From contig NZ_JALHLG010000007.1 in the NCBI RefSeq assembly GCF_022832375.1, positions 186,001-250,000 on the forward strand: a stretch of DNA of 64,000 bases, read 5' to 3'. Position numbers and translations under genes: made by a program. The notes below the pieces were generated by a model. The model made no database searches, had not been told where the DNA came from, and worked only from the letters and a program-made list of their open reading frames with translations. Numbering within the stretch: the first letter of the stretch is position 1; every line of letters begins with the position of its first letter. Origin of the DNA: Novosphingobium beihaiense. GTDB taxonomy: Bacteria > Pseudomonadota > Alphaproteobacteria > Sphingomonadales > Sphingomonadaceae. Shown one piece after another: positions 45,424-54,401 of this stretch.

Positions 45424-46541
45424 TGCACAAGATTATCGGATTGTTTGCCGCGCTGTGGCTCGCGGCGGTGCTTTCGTGCGGCCCGGCCCATGCCGAGGCG
45501 GCGAAGCGCAAGGTCATCATCGATGACGAGGGCTTCGCCCTCGTGCACCTGATGCTGCTGGAGAGCGACAGGATCGATGTGATCGGCATCACCAGCGTTT
45601 CGGGCAATACATGGGCCAACCGGGCAACCGCCATGGCGCTGCGCGGCGTGGAAATCGCGCACCGGCCCGACGTGCCGGTGGTGCAGGGCGCCACTTATCC
45701 GCTGCTTAATTCCGAAGCGCTGACCGAGCGCTGGGAAGCGCTCTACGGCAAGCTCACGTGGAAAGGCGCGTGGATGAAGACGTGGGTGGAGCCTACGGTC
45801 CAGAGCGATCCGGTCTATTACGGGCCGAACGATCCCGTTGATCTGCCGCAGGGCAATCCCAAGATCAAAGCCTCGCCTGAGATCGCCGCCAACTTCCTGA
45901 TCCGCATGGTTCACCAGTATCCCGGGCAGATCACCATTGTCGCCTGCGGCCCGCTGACCAATCTGGCGCTGGCGCAGCGGCTGGACCCGCAGTTCGCCTC
46001 GCTGGTGGGGGAACTGGTCTACATGGGCGGCAGCTTCAATCCGCATCAGGTTCTGAACAATGTATCGGCCGCCGAATTCGCGCGCGAATATGCCAATTCG
46101 CCCCGCCGGGAATTCAATGCGCGTTTCGATCCCGAAGCCGCGAGCATCGTCTCGCGCAGCCCCTGGCCGAAGCTGGTGGTGATCCCCGCCGATCCCTCCA
46201 CCGCCACCCAGCTTACCCTGGACCTGCTGAAACGGCTGGAGAAGGCCGCGACGCCCGATATCGGTAAGTTCATCGCGACGATGGAGCCCGGCTTCCCGCT
46301 GTGGGATGAGATCGCTGCGGGCTATGTGCTCGATCCCCGCATCGTCACCGGGGCGGAAGACCTTTATGTCGATTACAACACCCAGTTCGGCCCCGGCTAT
46401 GGCGACACGCTGAGCTGGCGCGAACACTATCAGCCCGGCCTTGGCGAACAGAAAGCCCACGTAGTGCGGGCCATCGATCCGAAACGGCTGGAAGCGGTGA
46501 TGGTGAAGGCTCTCGCAGAGGGCGTCAAACGGGGAGATTAG
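45423..46541 (+). CDS. Exported nucleoside hydrolase with altered N-terminal metal motif
   Basis: This 372-residue nucleoside N-ribohydrolase-family protein has a signal peptide (residues 1-24, ending GPAHA). GPLTNLALAQRLDP, REFNARFDPEAASIV and PLWDEIAAGYVLDP match the family. The usual DxDxGxDD calcium motif after the first strand is replaced by IIDDEGFALVHL, which lacks the paired Asp. It may be a variant subgroup with a different substrate or metal site. It overlaps the adenine deaminase stop by one base and is predicted to act in the periplasm. Confidence 0.85.
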   Translation: MHKIIGLFAALWLAAVLSCGPAHAEAAKRKVIIDDEGFALVHLMLLESDRIDVIGITSVSGNTWANRATAMALRGVEIAHRPDVPVVQGATYPLLNSEALTERWEALYGKLTWKGAWMKTWVEPTVQSDPVYYGPNDPVDLPQGNPKIKASPEIAANFLIRMVHQYPGQITIVACGPLTNLALAQRLDPQFASLVGELVYMGGSFNPHQVLNNVSAAEFAREYANSPRREFNARFDPEAASIVSRSPWPKLVVIPADPSTATQLTLDLLKRLEKAATPDIGKFIATMEPGFPLWDEIAAGYVLDPRIVTGAEDLYVDYNTQFGPGYGDTLSWREHYQPGLGEQKAHVVRAIDPKRLEAVMVKALAEGVKRGD

Positions 46542-46546
46542 GCGCG

Positions 46547-47062
46547 GTGAATTGGCGGGAGGTGCTGGACCGAATGGCCTTGCTGGCAAGGCTTGCCGCT
46601 TTCGATGTCCGCGTGGCCGGTACCTTCCCGCTCGGTATCGATGTGCCCGGCAGCGATATCGACTTGCTGTGCCACGCCCCGGACTCGCACCGTTTCGCAC
46701 AGGCGGTATGGGATGCCTGTGCGGACTATCCGGAATTTGCGATCTATCAGTGGACCTATGAAGATCGGCCCGTGGTCGCCGGATTTGTGCTCCACCACAT
46801 CCCCTTCGAGATTTTCGGGCAGGCCATCCCGGTTTCGAAACAGCACGGCTGGCGGCATTTCGAGGTCGAGCGGCGCCTGCTGGCTCTGGGCGGAGATGCC
46901 TTGCGCGAGGCGGTGATGGCAGCGCGTATGGCAGGGATGAAGACGGAGCCTGCTTTCGCCCAAGTGCTGGGGCTTGAAGGGGATGCTTACGAGGCCCTGC
47001 TGGAACTGTCGAAGCTTGATGATCAGGCTCTGAGAGCGGTGTTGCCGGAGCGGATGAAGTAG
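46547..47062 (+). CDS. DUF4269 nucleotidyltransferase-like protein
   Basis: This 171-residue protein of the DUF4269 family has a nucleotidyltransferase-like core: AGTFPLGIDVPGSDIDLLC (G-S-x-D-x-D) and a later acidic/hydrophobic strand. It starts with GTG at 46547 after GGGGAG and follows the nucleoside hydrolase by 5 bp, making it the last gene of the purine operon. No function is known for the family; its position suggests a nucleotide-related role but does not prove it. Confidence 0.8.
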   Translation: MNWREVLDRMALLARLAAFDVRVAGTFPLGIDVPGSDIDLLCHAPDSHRFAQAVWDACADYPEFAIYQWTYEDRPVVAGFVLHHIPFEIFGQAIPVSKQHGWRHFEVERRLLALGGDALREAVMAARMAGMKTEPAFAQVLGLEGDAYEALLELSKLDDQALRAVLPERMK

Positions 47063-47081
47063 GCTGTGCGGCCTTTCCTGC

Positions 47082-47208
47082 TCCTCCCTGTCGCGAAGCG
47101 ATGGGGAGGGGGACCGCCCGCACAGCGGGTGGTGGAGGGGGAAGAAACCCCTCCGTCATTCACTTCGTGAATGCCACCTCCCCATTCCGCAAGCGGAACA
47201 GGGAGGAT
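47082..47208. repeat. Palindromic repeat family A (A6)
   Basis: A full copy from CTCCTCCCTGTCGCG to AACAGGGAGGAT, with the inner TTCACTTCGTGAA hairpin. It lies between the end of the purine operon and the convergent VOC gene and could serve as a bidirectional terminator. Confidence 0.9.
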
Positions 47209-47228
47209 TTGGCCATAGGGTTTGTGAG

Positions 47229-47624
47229 TTACCTTGCCGCAGCGGGTTCGATCAGATCCCACAAGTTCCCATAGAGGTCTTCGAACACAGCCACGGTTCC
47301 GTAATTCTCTTTCACCGGTTCGCGCACGAAACGCACGCCGCGTTCGGTATAGGCGGCATAGTCGCGGGCGAAATCGTCGGTTTCCAGAAACAGGAACACG
47401 CGCCCGCCGCTCTGTTCGCCGATGGCCGCGCGTTGCCGGTCGTTGGCGGCTCTGGCCAGCAGCAGCGCGCTGGCCCCGCCCTTTGGTGCAACCACGACCC
47501 AGCGCTTTTCCGGGGTAAGCTGGGTGTCCTCGCGCAGCTCGAACCCCAGCTTGCCGACGTAAAACGCAATGGCCTCATCGTAGTCGGCGACGACCAGTGC
47601 CGTCAGGCCAAGGCGCTGGGACAT
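47229..47624 (-). CDS. VOC-family protein (glyoxalase/bleomycin-resistance-like)
   Basis: This 131-residue single VOC unit has LGLTALVVADYDEAIAFYVGKLGFEL at the start, VFLFLETDDFARDY in the second module, and FEDLYGNLWDLIEP at the end. The ligand pattern is incomplete compared with glyoxalase I, so no substrate can be given. It follows the LOG gene on the minus strand after 4 bp and is probably co-transcribed with it. Confidence 0.85.
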   Translation of the reverse strand: MSQRLGLTALVVADYDEAIAFYVGKLGFELREDTQLTPEKRWVVVAPKGGASALLLARAANDRQRAAIGEQSGGRVFLFLETDDFARDYAAYTERGVRFVREPVKENYGTVAVFEDLYGNLWDLIEPAAAR

Positions 47625-47628
47625 GCGG

Positions 47629-48207
47629 TCAGAGATCCTTCGCGCCCAGCCAGTGCTCGGTTTCCGGCGCCATATAGTGCATCATCCGGTCGAGCAGGGC
47701 TTCGGGCTCGCGCTCGATCATCAGCATTGCGCGGTGGCGTTCCTGCAGGAAGCCTTCCTCCACGATCTTGTCGATGAACTGGGTGAGGCCGTCGTAGAAA
47801 TCACCGACGTTGAGCAGGCCCACCGGCTTCTTGTGATAGCCGAGCTGGGCCCAGCACCAGGCCTCGAACATTTCCTCGAACGTGCCGATGCCGCCGGGCA
47901 GAGTGACGAAACCGTCCGCCAGGTTGGCCATCATTGCCTTGCGCTCGTGCATGGTCTTGACGACGTGCAGCTCGGTGATGCCGTGGTGGTCCTTTTCGCG
48001 GGCGCGCAGGGCTTCGGGGATGACGCCGATCACTTCGCCGCCCGCCGCGCACACGGCGTCGGCGATCACGCCCATCAGGCCGACTTCGCCGCCGCCATAG
48101 ACAAGGCCGATGCCGCGCTGGGCCAGAAGCGTGCCGAACTGCGTGGCCGCTTCGCGATAGACAGGGCTGCGGCCCGCAGACGAGCCGAGGTAGACGCAAA
48201 TGCGCAT
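47629..48207 (-). CDS. LOG-family nucleotide phosphoribohydrolase
   Basis: This 192-residue LOG (Lonely Guy) family protein has the Rossmann-type VYGGGEVGLMGVIADAV and the active-site motif PGGIGTFEEMFE. Members release a base from nucleoside 5'-monophosphates, classically cytokinin riboside monophosphate or AMP. Its placement in the purine region is compatible with nucleotide salvage, but LOG proteins are common everywhere. Confidence 0.92.
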   Translation of the reverse strand: MRICVYLGSSAGRSPVYREAATQFGTLLAQRGIGLVYGGGEVGLMGVIADAVCAAGGEVIGVIPEALRAREKDHHGITELHVVKTMHERKAMMANLADGFVTLPGGIGTFEEMFEAWCWAQLGYHKKPVGLLNVGDFYDGLTQFIDKIVEEGFLQERHRAMLMIEREPEALLDRMMHYMAPETEHWLGAKDL

Positions 48208-48283
48208 GAGTGGGGAGCTTCTTTCGTTTACAGAATTAAACCATAGCCGGGTGATGACAACGCAGCTCCCCCTTCGTCATTGC

Positions 48284-48363
48284 GAGGAAGCGAAGCTGAC
48301 GAAGCCATCCAGTGCAGGCGCAGACCGCCCTGGATTGCTTCGCCCTTCGGGCTCGCAATGACG
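48284..48363. repeat. Palindromic repeat family D (D2)
   Basis: The arms CGTCATTGCGAGGAAGCGAA and TTCGGGCTCGCAATGACG occur with inner CCATCCAG/CTGGATTG segments. The copy is intergenic between the LOG and phosphoribosyltransferase genes. Confidence 0.9.
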
Positions 48364-48402
48364 AGGTGAAGAGGCATGCGTTTCCATCAATCGAGCGTGA
48401 AA

Positions 48403-48936
48403 TCAGGAAAGGCGTTCGGGAACCGACTTCGCCTCTTCGACGATGCTGTCCTTGGTGCCCACCGATTCCCAAGGGAAGACGAACCAGCGCTTGTCTTCGG
48501 TCCGGTCGATCGTGTCGGCCCAGAAATCGACTTCGGCGCTGGAGCTGCGGTTGTTGATGACGACGGCAAAGCGCATGTTGGCCGCATCGCCGCCCGCTTC
48601 GGCGAACTTGCCGCGCAAGTACTGGATCGTGCCGCCGCTGTCGTTGATGTCGTCGACGAAGAGCATGCGTTTGCCCTCCGCGCTCATACCGGCGACTTTG
48701 GCCAGCAGCTCGTCGGCAAAGCCGGGCACTTTCGAGGAATGGTCGATCGAAAGCATCGGCAGTTCGAGCTGGTGCGAGATATAGACGCCCGGGGCCAGGC
48801 CGCCGCGGCCAATGCCGATCACGAAATCCGGCACCCAGCCGTCTTCACGCACCTTGCGGGACAGCACGCGCACCTTGGCGAGGAAATCCTCGTAATATTC
48901 GAGGTAGTGAAGTTCGGGCTCGGCGGTCGGGCTCAT
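48403..48936 (-). CDS. Purine phosphoribosyltransferase (xanthine/guanine/hypoxanthine type)
   Basis: This 177-residue type I phosphoribosyltransferase has the PRPP-binding signature RMLFVDDINDSGGT; FVIGIGRGGLAPGVYIS is the PPi loop. It would salvage a purine base to its monophosphate, opposite in sense to the catabolic operon. It is on the minus strand between the LOG and LysR genes. Base specificity is not determinable; XGPRT-like is the best guess. An ATTGCGTT half match to the locus operator lies just upstream (48983-48990). Confidence 0.85.
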   Translation of the reverse strand: MSPTAEPELHYLEYYEDFLAKVRVLSRKVREDGWVPDFVIGIGRGGLAPGVYISHQLELPMLSIDHSSKVPGFADELLAKVAGMSAEGKRMLFVDDINDSGGTIQYLRGKFAEAGGDAANMRFAVVINNRSSSAEVDFWADTIDRTEDKRWFVFPWESVGTKDSIVEEAKSVPERLS

Positions 48937-49021
48937 ACGTCGCGAATCCTGTGCGCTGAATATAGGGAGAACCGGTAAAGTTATTGCGTTCGCACCGCCT
49001 GCGCAATCGCGGTGCTGCGAT

Positions 49022-49963
49022 TTACGCGCGGTTTTCCTCGGCGCGCTTCATCGAGGCGGAATAGCTGAGCTGCGCGAAGCCGTTTTCGATCTCGCCGAGC
49101 ACGAGCCCGGCCGCATAGGACGGCGTGCGCGCGGAGTTGGTGCACAGCGCCAGCGTCATCGGCCGCAGCAGCGCGTCGGAGATGCGCGTGAACGAGAGCA
49201 GGCCCGCCTGCACCTCGGTGATCACGTCGAGCGATGTCAGAACGCCGATGCCGCTGCCCTCCAGCACCAGAGAGGTGATCATCTGGATATTGTCGGAGCT
49301 GACCTTGCGGTCGATCTCCATGCCGGTGGCGCCTTCCAGAACAGCGATCTGCTGGCATACGGCGAGCGGCTCAGCGGGCACGATCAGCGGCGATCCGGTA
49401 CAGGCGGAAAAGCGCGTTTCGGACTGTTCGGCCAAGGGATGGCCGGGCCGGGTCACGAAGCCCAGCACTACTTCCACGAAAGCGCGCACGGACAAGTCGC
49501 GGTAGGATTGCGGTTCGAACAGGATGCCGAAATCGACCTCGCCGCTGGCCACGGCTTTGCGCACGGCATCGTTTTCCAGCACCCGCACGCTTACGGTGAT
49601 GCCGGGATAGCGGCTCTGGATCGACTGGATCGCGGCAGGAATGTGGCCTTTGGCCAGTGCGTCGATGATCGCCATTTCCACATGGCCGCGCTTCAAGCCG
49701 CGCAAATCCTCGATCTGCGCGCGCACGTCGATCATGTTCTTGTTCCAGCGGCTGCCTGCCGCCATCATAATCTCGCCTGCAGCCGTCAGCCTCAGGCCGC
49801 TGGGCAGGCGTTCAAACAGCGGCATGCCGATTTCCGCCTCGACGTTCAGGATCTGACGCGCGATGGCGGAGGCGGAGACATTCAGTTCGTCGGCCGCCTT
49901 GCGGATCGAGCCCTGCCGGCCAACCGCCATGAAGTAACGAAGGAAACGGGAAAACGCGGGCAT
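49022..49963 (-). CDS. LysR-family transcriptional regulator, candidate purine regulator
   Basis: This 313-residue regulator has a LysR helix-turn-helix at residues about 5-65 (RKAADELNVSASAIARQI, then GMPLFERLPSGLRLTAAGE) and a two-lobed effector domain. It is divergent from the exported adenosine deaminase gene and lies in the middle of the purine locus. An element identical in both half-motifs to one upstream of hpxX lies 26 bp above its start, which is typical of LysR autoregulation plus control of a target operon. The effector may be a purine intermediate (inference). Confidence 0.92.
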   Translation of the reverse strand: MPAFSRFLRYFMAVGRQGSIRKAADELNVSASAIARQILNVEAEIGMPLFERLPSGLRLTAAGEIMMAAGSRWNKNMIDVRAQIEDLRGLKRGHVEMAIIDALAKGHIPAAIQSIQSRYPGITVSVRVLENDAVRKAVASGEVDFGILFEPQSYRDLSVRAFVEVVLGFVTRPGHPLAEQSETRFSACTGSPLIVPAEPLAVCQQIAVLEGATGMEIDRKVSSDNIQMITSLVLEGSGIGVLTSLDVITEVQAGLLSFTRISDALLRPMTLALCTNSARTPSYAAGLVLGEIENGFAQLSYSASMKRAEENRA

Positions 49964-49989
49964 TGATGTATCTTTCCAGCCTGCTCTAA

Positions 49990-50027
49990 TTTTTGCAACG
50001 CAGCGTGGGATTCATTGCGTTTGCTCG
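49990..50027 (+). promoter_or_regulatory. Shared purine-locus operator-like element, copy R2
   Basis: TTTTTGCAACG, 12 nt, CATTGCGTTTG, then N-TCG, identical in both 11-mers and spacing to R1 (26181-26218). It is 26 bp from the LysR start and about 175 bp upstream of the adenosine deaminase gene, so it sits in their divergent promoter region. Confidence 0.7.
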
Positions 50028-50202
50028 CACCAAGTCAAGTGCCTAGGACCTGTCATAACACCGAAAAGTGCGGCCGGCCCGGCATCCGCGTTCCGATCTC
50101 TCCCCGGGATGCGGAGCCGGGCTGGCTGCATGACCGGAGGGGGCGTTCCTTTGCGGGTTGCTGACTGGTCTGGGTGCGTGCCGCGATTGCAGGGTTTGGC
50201 GA

Positions 50203-51777
50203 ATGTGGATGAGTCGAAACGAGCGCCCTTCGGGGGCACGCCTTCGCGCGCTGGCTGTGGCCGGTGTGGCGATGGCGTCGGCTTGGCTCGCTCCGGCAAG
50301 CGCCCGCGCCGATGCCGCCAGTGAAGCGGCGGCTTCCGCGATGCTGGACGAGGTTTCCGGCAATGCGGCGCGCCTGCGCATGTTCCTGCAGGCGATGCCC
50401 AAGGGCGGGGACTTGCACAATCATCTGGGCGGCAGCGTCTATGCCGAGGATTTCCTGGAAGCGGCCGCGCAAAAGGGCATGTGCACCGATGCCGGGATCA
50501 CCCGCATCGTGCCGGGGCCCTGCGGTGACGATCTCAAGATTGCGAAGCTGGCGGCGGATCGGCCTTTCGTTTTCGCCCGGCTGGTCGATGCGCTCTCCAC
50601 GCGTGGCTATCAGCGCGGGGTGGGGGCGGACGAGGTTTCGGGCCATACCCAGTTTTTCCGCAGTTTCGCCCGGTTCGGCCCTGCGTCCGCAGGTGAGAAC
50701 GGGCGCTGGCTCGCACTCGCGCGGCAAAGCGCGCAGCGCAACGGTGTTAGCTATCTGGAACTGATGCTCGATCCGCCGGGCCTCGCCGGATTTGCCGGCG
50801 GTGCCGGGGCAGGGCCAATTGATGAGAGCGGGATTGCCGCGCTCTACGAGGCGGACAGCGCGGAACTCGCGCCGATGCTCGATGGCTTTGTCCGGCAGGT
50901 CGATGGCATCGAGGCAGCGGCGAATGCGCGGCTGTCATGCGGCAGCACACAGGCCGATCCGGCTTGCGGCGTTGCCGTGCACTATCTGGCATACGGCTTG
51001 CGGGGCTTCGCGCCGCGCATGGTCTTTCGCACGCTGCTGGCCAGTTTCGCGATGGCGCATCGTGATCCGCGCTTCGTGGGCGTGAACATCGTGATGCCGG
51101 AGGACGATCCGGTGGCGCTGCGCGACTATCGCCTTCACATGGCGATGTTCCGCTTCCTTGAGGCGAAATATCCCGATGTGAAAGTGACGATGCACGCGGG
51201 CGAACTTGCGCTGGGGCTGGTCCCGCCCGAGGATATGGCGGACCATATCGCCCGCGCCATCGATTCCGGTGCACGGCGGATCGGCCACGGCACCGCCATC
51301 GCTTATGAGGACAAGGCGCCCGAAACCCTGGCCCGCATGGCGCGCGAGGGGATCGCAGTGGAAGTGAACCTCACCAGCAATGCCGTGATCCTGGGCGTGC
51401 AGGGCGGCGAGCATCCGCTGGCGCTCTACCGCAGCATGGGTGTGCCGGTGGTGCTTTCCACCGATGACGAAGGCGTGCTGCGTTCCGACATGACCAACGA
51501 ATACCGCCGCGCCGTCACCGGGCAGGGGCTCGGCTATGCCGGTCTCAAGGGTTTGGCGCGTGCGAGCCTCGAATATGCCTTCGTGCCCGGCGCCAGCCTG
51601 TGGCGCGCGGGCAAGCCGGGAACCGCAGTGGCGCCGTGCGCCGCCTCACTGACCGGCAAGCGCTGCAAGTCTTTCCTCGCATCGAGCGAAAAGGCCCGCC
51701 TTCAGGCCGATCTTGAAGGCCGTTTCGACCGGTTCGAGCACACGCTCGGCCGTTTCACTCATCCACAGGGATCCTAG
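50203..51777 (+). CDS. Exported adenosine deaminase (ADGF-like)
   Basis: This 524-residue adenosine-deaminase-family protein has a signal peptide (LRALAVAGVAMASAWLAPASARA, about residues 14-36). Active-site motifs are GGDLHNHLGGSV, TMHAGELALG, RIGHGTAIAYE and LSTDDEGV. It resembles secreted ADGF-type enzymes, which are longer at the N-terminus than cytosolic Add. It would deaminate adenosine to inosine in the periplasm before base release. ATG 50203 (after GCAGGG) or ATG 50209 is the start. It is first in the TonB-receptor operon. Confidence 0.88.
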   Translation: MWMSRNERPSGARLRALAVAGVAMASAWLAPASARADAASEAAASAMLDEVSGNAARLRMFLQAMPKGGDLHNHLGGSVYAEDFLEAAAQKGMCTDAGITRIVPGPCGDDLKIAKLAADRPFVFARLVDALSTRGYQRGVGADEVSGHTQFFRSFARFGPASAGENGRWLALARQSAQRNGVSYLELMLDPPGLAGFAGGAGAGPIDESGIAALYEADSAELAPMLDGFVRQVDGIEAAANARLSCGSTQADPACGVAVHYLAYGLRGFAPRMVFRTLLASFAMAHRDPRFVGVNIVMPEDDPVALRDYRLHMAMFRFLEAKYPDVKVTMHAGELALGLVPPEDMADHIARAIDSGARRIGHGTAIAYEDKAPETLARMAREGIAVEVNLTSNAVILGVQGGEHPLALYRSMGVPVVLSTDDEGVLRSDMTNEYRRAVTGQGLGYAGLKGLARASLEYAFVPGASLWRAGKPGTAVAPCAASLTGKRCKSFLASSEKARLQADLEGRFDRFEHTLGRFTHPQGS

Positions 51778-51933
51778 GAGGCACGCGTCTTTACCGACTT
51801 CGCCAATTCGAAATTCCGTATATTGATGCACCGCAGAAAATAACGATTGCAACGGGAGAGGTGGGTCACAAACAATATGCGGCGGGAAGCGCGGAAAGGG
51901 TCCGCATCCGCCGCCATCAGGGGGTTAGTCACG

Positions 51934-54393
51934 ATGGCCAAGCACCATTCCGTTGATACACCGTTTGGCATTGCTGCACGGCGCAAGCCGCTGCTCGCGA
52001 TTGCCACAAGTCTCTTTTGCTGCACTGCGCTGACAACGCCGGCCTTTGCCGGCGATGCAGCCGCAGAGGAACCGTCGGGCGAGATCGTCGTCACCGGTTC
52101 GCTGAACGCACTTCCGATCAAGGACGTGGGTTCGGTCTTCGGCTTCGACAAGACGATCACCGAAACCCCGCGTTCGGCCTCGACGATCAGCGCCGAGCAG
52201 ATGGAACGCTTCGGCATCACCGATATTTATGACCTCGTCGCACAGTCGCCGGGCACGTTCACCAACTCGTTCTTCGGCGTTGGCGGCGCGCTCGACATTC
52301 GCGGCACGCCGGGCGAAGTCTATTTCCGCGGCGTGCGCCGTCTGGACAACCCGGGCAACTATCCCACCCCGATCGCGGCTGCCGAGCGCATCGACATCGT
52401 GCGCGGCCCGGCCTCGCCGATCTATGGTCCGTCCAAGACCGGCGGCTACATGAACTTCGTGCCGAAGTCAGCCCGCGCGCAGGGCGGCTCGTTCATGGCA
52501 AACCCTGAAGGCAAGATCAGCTTCACCGGCGGCAGTTGGTCGAAAGCGGATCTGAGCGCGGAAATCCGCGGCCCGGGCAACATCGGTTCGCAGGAATTCG
52601 GCTACAGCCTCTATGCTGAGATTGAGGATTCGGGCAGCTACTACGACAACATGTCGACCAAGCAGACGATCCTGCAGGCTGCGTTCGATACCGACCTCAC
52701 CCCGAATCTGCGCTTCGAATTCGGCGGCATGTACCAGCGTTACCGCGGCCAGCAGAACGGCGGCTGGAACCGCCTGACACAGGATCTCGTTGACAACGGC
52801 ACTTACATTACCGGCACCGCCCAGTCGCTCGATACGAATGGTGACGGGCAGATGTCGCCCGAAGAAATCAATGCGGCGATTCCGGGCGGTCTGTCGATCT
52901 TCGGTGGCTTTGCCTGTGGCGGCGATGCAACGCCCACCTCGATCACGGATGCCTGCTACACCAGCAGCCCCAACAACCTGCTCAATCTCGTCAACACCGG
53001 CACGACCAAGCTGAGCCGCCGTAAGACGCTGACGGGCAAGAACGACCGTCTCGACAACAACTCGACCACGGCTTATGCGGACCTGATCTGGACCGGCCCC
53101 GGCGATCTGGAAATCAAGAACCAGGCCTTCTACGATAGCTACGAGAACATCAACGAGAACGCTTACGGCTTCTCGCAGATGCACGATTCGTGGGTGTTCG
53201 AGGACAAGATCGTCGTTTCCAAGACGTTCGAGAACAACGCGGGCAAGTTCGCGTTCCAGCTCTCGCCCTCGATCCGCTACACGCACTTCCGCCACGGTGA
53301 GGACTTCACGTATGAATACTTCCACCGTGTCGATCTGACGCAGGGCTACACCCCGGCCAGCGACCGCCTGCTGGCGACCGAGTGCGACTGCAATTACACC
53401 AGCTTCGTCAAGGGCCACTACACTGACGTTGCCTTTGCCGGCCTGGCTGACCTCGATTTCAACTTCGGTCTCGATGTCACGCTGGGTGCGCGTTACGATC
53501 ACATCAAGGCTGTCTCGAACTATGTGCCCAGCCTGATGGAAAACGCTCCCGACATTCCGGGGGCGTCGGGTTCCGATGGCGCATGGTCGTGGTCTGCCAG
53601 TGCCAATTACAAGCTGCCTTTCGGCCTGATTCCTTATGCGACGATCGCCCGCCAGTCGGTGGTCATCGCGGGCCAGGGGGCCGAGATTGCACCGGACAAT
53701 ATCGCGGGCGATACTTTCATCACCGCGTCCAAGCTCTACGAAGGTGGTATCAAGGGCAGCTGGCTGGATGACAGCCTTTATGCCGCGATTTCGGTCTACA
53801 AGCAGAAGCGTACCGACTACAGCGCGCAGTCGAGCACGGTGAACCAGGCGGTCGAGACCAAGGGCCTCGAAGCCGAACTGCGCTGGGCGGTTGACGACCA
53901 CCTGCTCATCACCGGCGGCTACACGCGCACCAAGGTCTACAACCTGACCTTCCTCGAAGCGGGCAGCACTTTCAGCTTCCTGGGCATCGAGGATCTCGTC
54001 AACGTTACCGACCCGACGCTGTTCCTCGGCGGCCAGCCGGGCGGCCTGATCCCGATCCCGGACAAGGAAGCCTCGCGCCGTCAGGGTATCCCGACGAACC
54101 TGTACTCGCTGACCGCGACCTACGCCTTCGACAATGGCCTCGCCTTCTCGGGCAGCATGGTCAAGGTGGACTCGGTCTATTCGGGTCAGTCGCGGGCCGT
54201 GACGCTGCCAGCCTACACCCTGTTCGATGCCAGCGCATCGTACACCACAGGGCCGTGGAACCTGCGTTTCGTCGTCAAGAACCTGACGAACGAGAAGTAC
54301 TACCGCGCGAACTTCACCGAACTGTTCGGTTCGACGATCGTGCTGCCTGAAAAGCCGCGTAGCTTCCAGGCGACGCTGTCGTACAACTTCTGA
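51934..54393 (+). CDS. TonB-dependent outer-membrane receptor with EF-hand-like loop
   Basis: This 819-residue receptor has a signal peptide (to about residue 38, PAFAGD), a TonB-box-like GEIVVTGS, a plug domain (IDIVRGPASPIYGPSKTGGYMNF) and a 22-strand barrel ending with Phe (FQATLSYNF). Residues 300-311 (DTNGDGQMSPEE) form a canonical EF-hand calcium loop in a predicted extracellular segment. The setting between exported adenosine deaminase and NUP genes points to nucleosides, purines or nucleic-acid fragments as ligand. ATG 51934 follows CAGGGGG; upstream starts are unlikely. Confidence 0.92.
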   Translation: MAKHHSVDTPFGIAARRKPLLAIATSLFCCTALTTPAFAGDAAAEEPSGEIVVTGSLNALPIKDVGSVFGFDKTITETPRSASTISAEQMERFGITDIYDLVAQSPGTFTNSFFGVGGALDIRGTPGEVYFRGVRRLDNPGNYPTPIAAAERIDIVRGPASPIYGPSKTGGYMNFVPKSARAQGGSFMANPEGKISFTGGSWSKADLSAEIRGPGNIGSQEFGYSLYAEIEDSGSYYDNMSTKQTILQAAFDTDLTPNLRFEFGGMYQRYRGQQNGGWNRLTQDLVDNGTYITGTAQSLDTNGDGQMSPEEINAAIPGGLSIFGGFACGGDATPTSITDACYTSSPNNLLNLVNTGTTKLSRRKTLTGKNDRLDNNSTTAYADLIWTGPGDLEIKNQAFYDSYENINENAYGFSQMHDSWVFEDKIVVSKTFENNAGKFAFQLSPSIRYTHFRHGEDFTYEYFHRVDLTQGYTPASDRLLATECDCNYTSFVKGHYTDVAFAGLADLDFNFGLDVTLGARYDHIKAVSNYVPSLMENAPDIPGASGSDGAWSWSASANYKLPFGLIPYATIARQSVVIAGQGAEIAPDNIAGDTFITASKLYEGGIKGSWLDDSLYAAISVYKQKRTDYSAQSSTVNQAVETKGLEAELRWAVDDHLLITGGYTRTKVYNLTFLEAGSTFSFLGIEDLVNVTDPTLFLGGQPGGLIPIPDKEASRRQGIPTNLYSLTATYAFDNGLAFSGSMVKVDSVYSGQSRAVTLPAYTLFDASASYTTGPWNLRFVVKNLTNEKYYRANFTELFGSTIVLPEKPRSFQATLSYNF

Positions 54394-54401
54394 TCCCAAC
54401 A

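Noticed and set aside
51840..51870. A third copy of the shared purine operator upstream of the TonB receptor
   Set aside because: TTGCAACG is present at 51848-51855, but the second half-motif is missing at the required spacing.
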